DNA of 64,000 nt from Whalleya microplaca (Eukaryota; Ascomycota; Sordariomycetes; Xylariales; Xylariaceae): the NCBI GenBank assembly GCA_022497155.1, contig MU385711.1:1054001-1118000 (forward strand), written 5' to 3'. The notes beneath the pieces are model-generated. The model did not search any database. It was not told the origin of the DNA and worked only from the letters and a program-made list of their open reading frames with translations. Every line of letters begins with the position of its first letter. Positions within the stretch are counted from its first letter, which is position 1. A program made the position numbers and the translations under genes. Below, in pieces: positions 37,962 through 49,009 of this stretch.

Positions 37962-39491
37962 TATAATAAAGCAGGGGATTACGGGTATTAATAACAGCTT
38001 AAAAGCCATTAAAAGCCCCCTAAAGCCACGTTATAAAACACTTTATAAGGTATTTATAAAACATTTCATAAGGCAATTTATAATAAATTATATACCTATA
38101 TTTAACTAACCTTTTCCCTCACATCTCCTTCACTTTTTTATAATAGATATCATTAAATAGTTAAATAGTTACACACACATAACTTTAGCAGCTAATATAC
38201 ACTTATTTTTTTTAACTTAATATCTCACTTTTGTTTCACCCCGACACCTTATTTTAAGACATTTAACTCACCCCCGGATAGGCCTTAACTTCCTTGCCTT
38301 TTAATTAATTAAATAAAACAGTCTTTTTTAAAATATTATAAGTTATAAAGGCATAGAATTCACTAGTAATAGCCACTTAAAATACATATTATTAAACTCA
38401 CTTTCGCATGCAATTATTTCATTTCGTCCGATAGCCACTTATTTTTTATATAAATTAAATCAAGCTATATGCTCGATTAATAGCTAGCCAGCTACTTTTA
38501 TTTATATTATATCTATATTACTTATTACCTACGATTTACGAATTTTCTTTTTTATATATTAGGAATATAAAGCGTAATAACACTAAAAATACTAAACTAT
38601 ATATTTTTATATATAAACTTATTTATTTTATATAAGTAATAATAATAAGCTAATTATACTTAATATATAATTAAATATAACTAGCTATTAATATATATAT
38701 AATTTATATAAACGATAATATCGGATAATACTTTTTTATACCTTAATACACTATATCACTTAAATGCCACCTTTAGTAATAAGGGAGGCTATTAGCTACT
38801 ATTATTACTATTGTTATTAATAGCTATGGCTAGCTAACTTATTATCACTTATTAACTTACTATCACTTATTAAAAAAGCTTATAAAAAGGTCACTTAACT
38901 TAACTTGTTATTATTAATAACTATAGCTAGCTAACTTATTATCACTTATTGTTACTTAACTTGCTACTAATTAACTATAAGCTATAGCCACTTAACTTAA
39001 CCTGTTGTTACTATTACTAGCTGTTATTAATAGCTGTGGCTATTTAACTTATTACTTTAAAGTCCCTGGGGTGAAAATTTTTTTTTTTTTTTAGATCTAA
39101 AGGTTAAGCATTTAAGTGTAAGGCGTATTTTTATTTTTCTTTTTTTCAGATTTTTTACCTGCGTAAACGCTAGCTAAAAAATCAGGGAAAGATATAATAA
39201 AGCAGGGGATTACGGGTATTAACAATAGCTTAAAAGCCACTAAAAGCCCCTTAAAGCCACGTTATAAAACACTTCACAAGGTATTTATAGGGCACTTTAT
39301 AAAGCAATTTACAGTGGATTATATACCTATATTTAGCTAACCTTTTCCCTCACATCTCCTTCACTTTTTTATAACAGATATCACTAAATAGTTAAATAGT
39401 CACACACATATAGCTTTAGTAGCTAATATACACTCATTTTTTTAACCTAATATCTCACTTTCGTTTCACCCCGACACCTTGTCTTAAAACA
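37962..39491 (+). mobile_element. Element A3: non-coding miniature LTR retroelement, most mutated copy
   Basis: LTRs 37962-38261 and 39193-39491 (300 and 299 bp), TSD ATAT (37958-37961 and 39492-39495), inserted in D only 34 bp after F and its target duplication. The CTG zone has mostly become CTA/TTA, and the stem of the 3' hairpin is partly broken by RIP changes. Confidence 0.88.
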
Positions 39492-39495
39492 ATAT

Positions 39496-42400
39496 ATAAA
39501 AAAGTTAAAAGCTAAATTACGGGAGGCTAAGGCTATTAGCTAACGCCCGACTATATTATTAACCCCCGCTATTATTTTAAAGCGATTTATTTATATATCT
39601 AACTTAAAACTATTATTATTTTATATAATAGTTAATTAGTCTAATTAAAGTATATTATTTATAGCTAAAATATTAGCTAATAACGGAGAATTACGAGAAT
39701 AGCCGTTTCTTATATTTTAAAAACGCCGTAAGCGTTATAAAAACGCCTTAAATTAAGCCTATTTTATACGTAATTAATATAGCCGATATAAATTAAAACA
39801 TAACTGTTTAACTTAATACTATAACCGACTAATAAATATAGCGTTTATTAAAGCAGTAGCCTTTTATTACGTAACTAAAAAAACTACTTAAAAGTAACTA
39901 GCTTATATAAAATTAACCGATATATTAATAACTTAAAAAATGAAATATTATTAAGCCGCAATAAAATAAAGTTTTGCTAAAAAGTATTAAAAGTAGTACC
40001 GAAAGTGCATTATTAATACCTAGATATATTTAATAAAATAGACTTTAATAAATTACTTTCTTACCGACTTAAAGTAAATTATAAAATTTAATTAGAAGAA
40101 TTTTTTAATAAATTAGGGTATAGTCCCTTATATAAGATATTATTAAAGAAATTGGAAATTTGCCGTTAGTATATTATAAATAACCTATATAAAGGATTTA
40201 TTAAATCGAGTACGGCTTTTTAAGCTGCCCTTATCCTTTTTATAACTAAGCTTAATAAAAAGATATATTTTTATATAAATTATTAAAAGCTAAATATTAT
40301 TATATATAAGAACTGCTACCTTTTGTCTCTTATTAACGAAACCTTATTATATATTTCTAAGGCTAAAATATTTATTAAAATTAATATCTATTAAGCTTTT
40401 TACCGCATATAAATATATTTAAATATTAAAGAGCTAATAATTTTCCGCACTAAATATAGAACGTATAAATATAAGGTCTTTTTTTTTAAATTAACTAACG
40501 GACTATTAACCTTTTAAAGGTATATTAATAATACCCTAATAAAATATTTAAACGATTTCTATAGCGCGTATATTAATAACATCTTAATTTTTTTTAAAAA
40601 CGAAATCAATTATATTAAATATGTTAATAAGATATTAGCCCAGTTATAGGCTGCTAAATTATAGGCCGATTTATTTAAGTATAAATTTTATATATAAAAA
40701 ACCAAGTTTTTAGGATTTATTATAAGCATTAATAATATTGCTATCGATCCCGAGAAAATCCGAGCTATAAAATCTTAAAAGGAACTTAAAAACGTAAAAA
40801 ATATATAGTCCTTTTTAGGATTTTATAATTTTTACTAACGGTTCGTGCGGGAATATAATAAAATCGCTAAGCTATTTATAAATTTCACCCGGAAAAAAAA
40901 AGCTTTTAATTAAACCTATAAATATTAGGAAGTTTTCGATAACTTAAAATACCGGTTAACTTACGTATTTATATTTCGTTATTTCTTATATAATTTAAAA
41001 ATTAAGCTTAAGATTAACGTTTTTAAAGGTATAATTATAGGCGTTATATTTTAATAACTCTCGGAAAATTCCAAATAATACCTTATTATATATTATTCCG
41101 AAACTATATAAAAGGCCGAGCTTAACTATAATATTTACGACAAGAAAATATTAGCCGTAGTTCGAGTATTATAAAATTAAAAAGCTAAATTAATCGGTTT
41201 ATAAAACCCCCGTCCGTTTCTTATAGTAATTAATTATTATATTTTAAAATATTTTAGTATTAAAAAACTTTTAAACGTTTATTAAATAGGCTAGGCCGAA
41301 CTATTAGTTTAATATCATTTTATTATTATCTATTAATTAGGATTAAAAAATGTATTAGCTAATATTCTGTTTAAAAAATTCGAGAATTTAAAGATATAAA
41401 AAGCTAAATAAAAAGCCTATTATATAATAACCTTATTTTAACCCGTTCCCTAACCTTTTATAACCTTTATTATCGATACCGTAATCTTTTATATCGATAT
41501 AGCTATAATAAAAGTATAAAATAAAAAAGTAGGTATATTTATATTAAATTAAGATATAAAGCTACCTCTTAATTCCGGCGTTAAGCTAGTGGATCTTTTT
41601 TTAAAAGCTAATGTTATATATCGGGACCTTAATACTTATCGAAAGCGTATTTATATTACGCTCCCGCATTTTAATTACTTTATAACTAAATAGCTAATAT
41701 TATATACGGGCCGCTTAATAGTTCCCGACTAGAATTAATTATATACCCGATTATTAATTAAAACTTATTTTAGACTTTTTACTAGCTATTTAAGCTATAT
41801 AAAAATAAGATAGCTTATAGCCGAACGATATTAGTAGTTAGGCTAGACTTCCGATATAAATTATTTTATTAATAATTATAAATGCCGACTGTTTAAAATC
41901 CTTAAGGATAAAAAACCGGGATTTTTAAATCTTCTGCCGGTACTCTTATAAATTTAGCAATATTTAGTAATAGATTTTAAATTAATGCTAACTAATAAAA
42001 AAAATTATAATAACTTATTAGTAATAATATATCGATTTAACAAACGATTTTAATATATTTTATATAATAAGTTTATTATAGCTAAAAATGTAGCGATAAT
42101 ATATTATTATAAACTTTTATAAATTTATCAACTACTTTAATTAATCGGAAACGACTATAAATCTTAATTTATTATAAATTTTACCGATAAATTATTTAAG
42201 ATTTTAGGTATTAAATAAAAATTATTATTTGCGGGTTATTTATAAACTATAAAATAGGCCGAAATTATAAACGCTTATATCGATTAATAATTACGACTTT
42301 TTATTAATTACTATTAAAATAACTGGTTAAATATTATCCTTATAGCTAACGTAATATAAGCTAGCCTACTTTATAAATCTATCGGTTGCTTATTTTATAA

Positions 42401-43400
42401 AGCGGAACAAGAATTTCTTATACCTTTATTTTTTAACTAAAAGGCTTATATTAAAGATTTAATAACCTTACTTCCGTATAAGCGCCTTAATTATAAAAAT
42501 ATATAAGTAATAACCTAAACCTTAAAAAGCTATTTAAATTTAATACGGGAAATTATAATTCGATCGTAAATTTATATAAATAAATAAGCTAATCGCTATC
42601 GGAAAAAACCCGATTTCGGTTTTAGTAATTATATATATATTTTTAAAAAGCCGGGCACTAATATAAATTAACTTAGCGATAAGCTAGACTACCTGATAAC
42701 GAGAAACCATTATAAAATAAAAAAAATAATCGGCTATTTTTATTAATTAAAATTGCCTAATATTTAAAAAGGATTTTATATATTTTATATAAATCGTTTA
42801 CGTAAATACCCTAATAACTTATTACCCGAATAAACTAATAAAAACCTTAAGGGTAAAGTAATAAATCCTAATAGCGAGAAAAAATAAAAAGTCGATTACG
42901 TTTTATCGTTATATATATATCGTAAGAAATTATAATATTAAATATAATAGAAAAAATAAAATTTTAACCTTAAATAATATAACGTTAAAAGCTTTAACAA
43001 TAGTATAATTATATTATAACGATATTATAATAAAAACTTTAATAAAGCCGGACCTTTAATACACTTAAGTAATTAGCGTAAGGCTACCGAGTATAAAAAG
43101 GATAATCTTTTTTATAAAGATAATAATAAAGTAATACCGTAATTAATAAAAAGATTACGTAAAGTTAGGCGTAAATAAAATATCTATTAATAAATACCTT
43201 TTTAATAAATAACTAAATATACGAAATACGCTAATTTTATTTACTAGTAGTAAGGGCCCGGTAATATAATAGTTAATATATAAAACCGAGGGTATCTCTC
43301 CTTTGCTTGGGAATTATTTAGGGTTTAATTTCCGGACGGACTAGTTTGTTATTTTTTAATTTTAATTCTCGAGACGCGAATTTTTCTAACGGGGGAGTAA
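39496..43400 (+). pseudogene. Element D reverse transcriptase, RNase H and integrase remains
   Basis: Continues the D frame. RT motifs: KIFIKINIYQAF, then FKLTNGLLTFQRYIN, then the degraded catalytic box YINNILIF (about 40559-40595) and SFLGFYNFYQRFVREY near 40.8 kb. RNase H and its C-terminal link follow, with QYHFIIIYQLGLKNVLA near 41.3 kb corresponding to the usual GxxNxxADxLSR part. An integrase zinc-binding relic around 41.78-41.9 kb reads SDINYFINNYKCRLF (from HHCC). The integrase core lies downstream. In-frame stops are TAA/TAG. Confidence 0.75.
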
Positions 43401-43614
43401 TATTATAGCACAGGGATTAAAACATAAGGTATAAGATTTAAGGTATAATTTATACGCATTACGTAATTATAGCTTAAGCCTTATACCTAATATATATGGT
43501 AAATTTCTCGGCCGACCTTTTAGCTTAAATTTTTTTTTTTTTTCTATCTTAAGATTATATAAAATATATAGGAATTAGGTCGCTAAGCCACCTTAACCCT
43601 TATAACACGTGATA
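43401..43614 (+). repeat. 3' LTR of element D
   Basis: 214 bp, preceded by the purine tract CGGGGGAGTAA and followed by TSD GCTAC. Confidence 0.85.
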
Positions 43615-43794
43615 GCTACTAATTGTCGGTATATTTTACTAGCTGCTTAAAGAGTTAAAAAGGATCTCGCTATCGCATAAAAAGGTATTACTAGCTAAAG
43701 TAAAAGTATTATAACACTTAATAAAAAAAAGCTAGGCTGCCGATCGAGGAAAAAAAAATTAACGGGTAATTAATTAACCACACTAATTAAAAAA

Positions 43795-43838
43795 AGCGCT
43801 AAATTAATTCGATAGCGGAATCAGCTTAATTTAACGCT
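43795..43838 (-). other. Leader hairpin of element C2
   Basis: AGCGCTAAATTAA (43795-43807) and TTAATTTAACGCT (43826-43838) pair over 13 positions with one mismatch. It is the same structure as in C1. Confidence 0.55.
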
Positions 43839-44113
43839 AAAAGACCTTATAATTATGTGACGGCTTAAAAAAAAAGGCGGCGCGTGCTATATAATAAGTA
43901 TATATTACTAAAAATTATAAAGTAAGGAGTAAAAAGTTAACTAATTACTATATGACAGCCTGACTTAAGAAAACCTCCTCACTTAATTACCTAAGCTATT
44001 TAACTAAGCATGTAATTTAACAGGTCACGTATAAAGGGCTTAAGGTATATTATAACTATAAGGAGCTTACAGGGACCTTATAGCACCCCACAGGCTTATG
44101 CCGTGACATTAAA

Positions 44114-45864
44114 AATAAAAGTCTCCGAATTTAAGATCCGAAAACGGGATTAAAATTAAAACTATAATCGTTTTATTTTAATAACTACCTTTAAATAATT
44201 AAAAATTAAAGGTTTTATAATTCGTTTTTTAACGTAAATAAAACTGTTAAATAAAAGCGGAAAAATATAAAAACCCTAATTTTCGTTAAAGCGTTAAATA
44301 CGAAATTCTTTATTATATTATTCTTTATATTATATCCAGGTTTTAACTAATATATCTAAAATAATAATAAAACTTTAAAACAATTAAAATACCGATATAA
44401 TAAAGCTATTAAAGCCTTAAAGCAAAAAGCCTTATAAAAAGTTTATTATATATTAATATAATAAAAAAAAGCATTTAAATAACCGATAAACCTATTATAT
44501 TAAATTTAAATATAGCCTAATAATAAAGAATTTAAATAATTAATTTAAAAAGTTAAAAATTAAAAAGCGTTAAAAAACTTATAGTTATAAATATATAATT
44601 ATATATATAATATTAAAAACTAATATAATTTAATACGTAATTATATATATAATAATTAAATTTAAACTTAAAATTACGTAATTTAAAATTGCCTAAATTA
44701 AAATTTTAAGAAATTAATATAATATTTAATATTATATATAATTATATATATAACTCTTTTATATAATACGTAATTACGTATATTAAATATACCCTTTATT
44801 ACTGCTAATAAAATTTTAACTTTTCCTTCCCGATTGCTAATAAAATTTAAGCTATTCTCTCCCAATTACTAATAAATATAATACGTAATTATATATATTA
44901 AATATACCTTTTATTACTGCTAATAAAATTTTAACTTTTCTTTCCCGATTACTAATAAACTTTTAACTTTTCCCGTTTATTATTAATAATATTTTAACTT
45001 TTAATATATTTTTTCCTTTAAAATTAATAGTTATTTATTTATATATATAAAAATCCGCTATATTTTTCCTATAAAAAATTAATATAATAAAACCTAATTT
45101 ATAAAATATTTATAATAAAAAAATTAAATCTATTTTAATAAACTGTTAAAATATAAGTTTATTATAAACGAATTATTAAAAAATTTATTTTAATAAGCTG
45201 TTAATATTTATTTAAATAATTTAAAAAAAAGATATCTAATAAACCTAGTTATTATTAACGTAAATTATTTACCGCCAAATATTTTTAATATTAAAATTTT
45301 TTTAAATTTATAGCCGTATAATTTAAAGCCGCATAATTTATAACGTAAAATCGGAATTTAAAATTAAATTAATAGTTATTTATAAATACGTTAAAAAAGC
45401 GGTTAAAAATAAGCCGGAAAAAATATATATAAATTAATATCTTAAATAAAATCGAAATCGATTTAAAACTATAAAATTTAAAGCCGAGTTAGCAATTATT
45501 AGTAAAAAATACGTCAAAAATAGTTAATAATAAACCTAATAAAAAATATATATATAAATTAACGCGCTAATAAAAATATTAAATAAAAAACTATAGTTAT
45601 TAATAAAATAATAATAAAAAAAGGCTTATAAAACTTTAAAGTTGTTAAAAATATTACTAAAAATTATATTAAAATAGCTTTAATTTTAATTACTATAAAA
45701 AAAGTTATAAATAAAAAAGTTAAGAAATTTTAATATAACGCGATATATAAATATATTACGCGTAAATATACGCCTTTAATCTCTATATTAAATAGCCGCG
45801 AAACGCGGGTAAGATATAAAAGGTATAATGTCCTGAAGTCGCGGGAAGCTAAATAAGTGGAACG
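44114..45864. other. RIP-degraded right part of element G
   Basis: No gene. It contains a repeat zone at about 44764-45000 in which ACTGCTAATAAAATTTTAAC and TAATACGTAATTA blocks recur with a period near 113 bp. GC rises again over the last roughly 80 bp before the right inverted repeat. Confidence 0.45.
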
Positions 45865-45889
45865 AACAGGTGCTCCGTTAACGAAGCCC
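45865..45889 (-). repeat. Right terminal inverted repeat of element G
   Basis: AACAGGTGCTCCGTTAACGA (45865-45884) is the exact reverse complement of 2901-2920, followed by AGCCC and the second copy of the 8-bp duplication. Confidence 0.75.
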
Positions 45890-45897
45890 ATTTGTGT
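45890..45897. repeat. Right 8-bp target duplication of element G
   Basis: ATTTGTGT, identical to 2888-2895. Confidence 0.75.
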
Positions 45898-46663
45898 ACA
45901 TTACTCCTGGTGCCAAAGTGCCGGTTCAAGGGGTTTAATGCACTCGGACGCCGCAAGCCTTTCCGTTCTTCGGATAAGGACGCGAGTTTACCTAGACGCG
46001 AAGCCAATCATAAACCGAGATGATGTGCCTTGGCATGTCAGAGGAGAAGCTGGGGAAGCTTTGTTTGACTCTTCTCAAGTGAGACTAGTCGACCTACTTT
46101 GAGTATTGACAAGCCGACAGAACGGCCGCTAACCCCGCTACTCCATACATACTAACAACCTTGGAATAAGTGCTCAAAGTTATCAAAGACTACAAAGCAG
46201 CAGTATGTATGTACCTACATAGGTAGTTAGCAGCGTTTACAATGTGACACATGCATATATCTAATTCATCCACAACCAATCATGGCTTCAAGCGAAGGTT
46301 CCGTTGTTATGTACCTCACAGGAAGTACATTTGATCTATGACAGGCAGGCAAGATGGCTGCCTAGTACCACTCGTCAAGTCCAGCCTACTGCGACCTTGT
46401 CAAGGTGTTGGCAGAGTTGCACAATTCAGGTCTCATGGATCGGCAGCGTGGCATCGAACCCGAAATGCAACCTTGATCTCGCTAGGTTCGTTATCGGGCG
46501 GCGGGAAAGAAATGCTTGAAGCTCGCTTGTCAATGGTATTAAACCATGTGGCTTCCCGCTGCAGAAATCTAATTGCCCGAAATCCTTTCAGACCCTGTCG
46601 AGTCTGAATCTATACTACGGTGAGATTATCTATCTAGACTTGAACCGAGCCCTTTCGCCCAAC
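45898..46663 (+). promoter_or_regulatory. Intergenic region upstream of the transporter
   Basis: GC-balanced DNA without a supportable gene; the overlapping open frames of 70-90 codons lack homology I can recognise. It presumably holds the transporter promoter. No convincing TATA box was found. Confidence 0.4.
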
Positions 46664-49009
46664 ATGTCGAAAACGTCAAACGAGATCCCCGATATCGAGC
46701 GAGAAACGTCAAATGAAGAGGCGTCGGTCTCCAAAGGCGATGCGACAGCCCCAATTCCCAGCGTCGCAGACTTGGGCCAAGCCCAAATGAGGGGATTGAG
46801 AGCGCCCGAGATCATCGCGAGATTAACCCCGGAACAGCGCCTGGAGCTTGAGGCGCGGTTGACGAAAAAGATCGACTGGCGTTTACTTCCCATGATAATT
46901 CTTATGTGTTAGTCGAACCCTGTAGCGATTGATGAGACGAATTGAGGTTAATTGTGTGATTCGCAATAGATATATTGAATTATATTGATCGGTTAGCATG
47001 CTTTGCCCATAACGCCTCATTTAGTTTCTTGGATTAACACAAGTATAGGAATAATGTGAGAATATTTGATCTCATCATATAACTAACTACCTCATCTAGC
47101 TTAAATCAGAGAACTGATAATTACAATAGATTGCTGCCGCGAAGCTTGCTGGGCTGCCCGAGGACTTACACTTGAATCCAGATTCAAGCGAATTCCAGGC
47201 ACGCATTCCCCCTGTTCCTTCGTGTCGGCCATGCTAACCCTTTCACGTAGACGGCCGTGAGCATTCTATTTGTCGGGTAGGCGCAGAGTTCTTCCGAGGC
47301 GCAACGTCATGATTAATTCCAGGACAGTTATCTGCTCATGCAGATTCCATCGAATTTGTTCCTCAACAAGATTGGGAAGCCGGCGCTCTATCTACCAGGA
47401 TGCGTATGTTGATCTTTATACATTTGAGTTCTGACTGCATTAGTTGTCAACATTCTAGTGGACCGTCAAGGAACTGACGAGACATTACAGATGATTGTAT
47501 GGGGCATCATTTCGGCGGCGACAGCTGGAGTCACCAATTTTGGCGGCCTTATTGCTGTTCGTTTTTGGCTTGGTTTTGTTGAGGCAGCTTACTTCGTGAG
47601 TCTTGCATCAATCTCAATGAATCCAACTGAAATGTTTGACTAACTATATTCTAGCCGGGCTGTCTCTACTACTTGAGTTGCTGGTGGTATGTATGAACAT
47701 GTTTTGTTGTGCCTCCACCCAAGCTCTTCTATTCTACAGTCATCTTGCCAGCCTCATATCGCCTCAGACAAATGCTAACTCGCTCGTAGTATGTTTTCAT
47801 ACTCATGATTCTTCCCCCTTTCGTGATGTGACATTACGTCTTTGAACCAATGTACTGTTATAAAACACGCGAATTTGGCTTTAGGAGTAGGAGTATTAAC
47901 ATCCATTAGATACACGGAAGGAGCTAGGTCTACGAATAGCGATGCTGTATTCTGGAGCACTCATCTCGGGTGCTTTCTCTGGATTGATCTCGGCAGGAAT
48001 TACGCAAAACATGAATGGCACAAGAGGTCTCGGTGCCTGGCAGTGGCTGTTTCTGATAGAAGGTGTTATTACGGTTGGCCTTGCAATCGTCGCTATCTTC
48101 ATCCTGCCGGACTTTCCTCGAACGACTACTTGGTTGAGCGAGGAGGAGAAGGCCCTTGCCATCTGGCGACTCGAAGAAGACATCGGAGAGGACGACTGGA
48201 TCGACAGCGAGCATCAGACTCTCTGGCACGGAGCCAAACTGGCTTTCGCTGATGTGAAAACTTATGTGCTTGTAGGTCTCACCGAAGAATGAGGAAGACA
48301 CCGGCGCTAACTGGATCTTTGCTGCAGTTAGTCTTACTCTTCGGCATCGTCGCAAGCGGATCCGTCACGAACTTCTTCCCGGCTGTGGTCAAGACTCTAG
48401 GCTATAGCAACGTTGTCACACTGCTTTTGACATGTCCTCCGTATGTGCTCACCGTCATCACCACGTTTATCAACGCGTGGCATGCGGACCGCACTGGTGA
48501 GCGCTTCTGGCACATCACGTTACCACTGTGCGTGGCATTGGCGGCGTTTATTCTTGCGGCCGCGACGACAAGCTTGGCCCCTCGATATGTAGCAATGATG
48601 CTTATGGTAAGCGAATTGTCCACTATTGCCCGAGGTTCCCCTCTTCTTACTAACCTGAGTGAAGGTCCCCGGCATCTATTGCGGGTTCGTGGTAGCCCTC
48701 GCGTGGATCAGCAATACGCTTCCTCGGCCGCCCGCAAAGCGTGCCGCGGCTCTCGCCTTTATCAACGCTGTGTCTAATGCTTCAAGTATTTATGCTTCGT
48801 ACATGTATGAGGATAGGATGGCGCCTCGGTACGTTGTCGCCATGTCTGTGAATTGCGGCACCACGTTCATGGCCATTGTGGCTACGGGGGTTCTGCGTGT
48901 TATGCTCGTCCGGTTGAATAAGAAGCTCGATCAGGGTATACATGTAGAAGGCGCTATTAATGCCTTACCGGGAGAGGCTGCGCAACACGGATTCCGATTT
49001 AAGATATGA
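46664..49009 (+). pseudogene. Dal5-type MFS transporter (anion:cation symporter family), probably broken
   Basis: Members of this family import allantoate, vitamins or other organic anions through a 12-helix membrane protein. Exon blocks: 46664-46907, 46970-46991, 47130-47198, 47251-47276, 47328-47403, 47491-47595, 47655-47685, 47910-48271, 48328-48606, 48665-49009. Family landmarks: KIDWRLLPMIILM, YILNYIDR, SILFVGYLLMQIPSN, WGIISAAT, RFWLGFVEAAYFPGCLYYLSCW, then the loop and the C-terminal six helices. Two junctions fail. After YIDR the expected NNIAAA cannot be spliced in frame: the sequence before ATTGCTGCC has stops and no fitting acceptor. At 47685-47687 an extra G shifts the donor, so W-Y-T-R-K-E loses frame. 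The intron at 47199 starts GC instead of GT. The other junctions are clean. Sequence error or unusual splicing is possible, but decay is the simpler reading. It lies 0.77 kb from the transposon block. Confidence 0.72.

Larger units (their letters stand above)
25720..43614 (+). mobile_element. Element D: Ty3/Gypsy retrotransposon with five nested insertions
   Basis: LTRs 25720-25931 (212 bp) and 43401-43614 (214 bp). The TSD GCTAC (25715-25719 and 43615-43619) is inside C2. A purine tract CGGGGGAGTAA precedes the 3' LTR. Removing A2, E, the solo LTR B, F and A3 with one TSD copy each leaves about 7.25 kb. One plus-strand frame then runs through the insertion sites I checked. The LTR start (TATTATAGCACAGGG, RIP form of TGTCACAGCACAGGG) nearly matches the family C start TGTCACGGCACAGG, and TSDs are 5 bp in both families. 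D is thus the best visible candidate for the pol donor of family C. Confidence 0.87.
23790..44108 (-). mobile_element. Element C2: Gag-only LTR retroelement split by element D
   Basis: LTRs of 253 bp each (23790-24042 and 43856-44108). The TSD TTAAA (23785-23789 and 44109-44113) is preserved although the ends are 20 kb apart. Without D and its TSD the element is 2419 bp, nearly the size of C1, and its two halves align with C1 in order. The minus-strand polypurine tract AGGGGGGTAA adjoins the left LTR. Confidence 0.85.
2896..45889. mobile_element. Element G: DNA-transposon-like insertion expanded to 43 kb by nested retroelements
   Basis: The ends are a perfect 20-bp inverted repeat (2901-2920 against 45865-45884), preceded by five unmatched bases (CTGGG left, AGCCC right) and bounded by the 8-bp direct repeat ATTTGTGT. 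An 8-bp duplication is characteristic of hAT-type (also P-type) DNA transposons. Subtracting nested B (15.55 kb), C2 (20.3 kb) and a solo LTR leaves about 6.85 kb of G sequence: 2896-4279, 4548-5294, 20851-23789 and 44114-45889. That remainder is heavily RIP-mutated and I could not recognise a transposase. The outer 100-130 bp at each end keep normal GC. Family assignment is inference; the boundary structure is seen directly. Confidence 0.65.

Noticed and set aside
3000..45860. AT block as a centromere core or mitochondrial insertion
   Set aside because: RIP-degraded centromeres look similar, but the precise TSD and inverted repeats at both edges and the parseable nest favour an insertion. 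There are no mitochondrial genes. A centromeric role cannot be fully excluded without CENP-A data.
2896..45889. Starship giant transposon
   Set aside because: No captain-type tyrosine recombinase or cargo genes are visible. The size is explained by nested LTR elements, and an 8-bp TSD with 20-bp inverted repeats fits a hAT-like transposon better.
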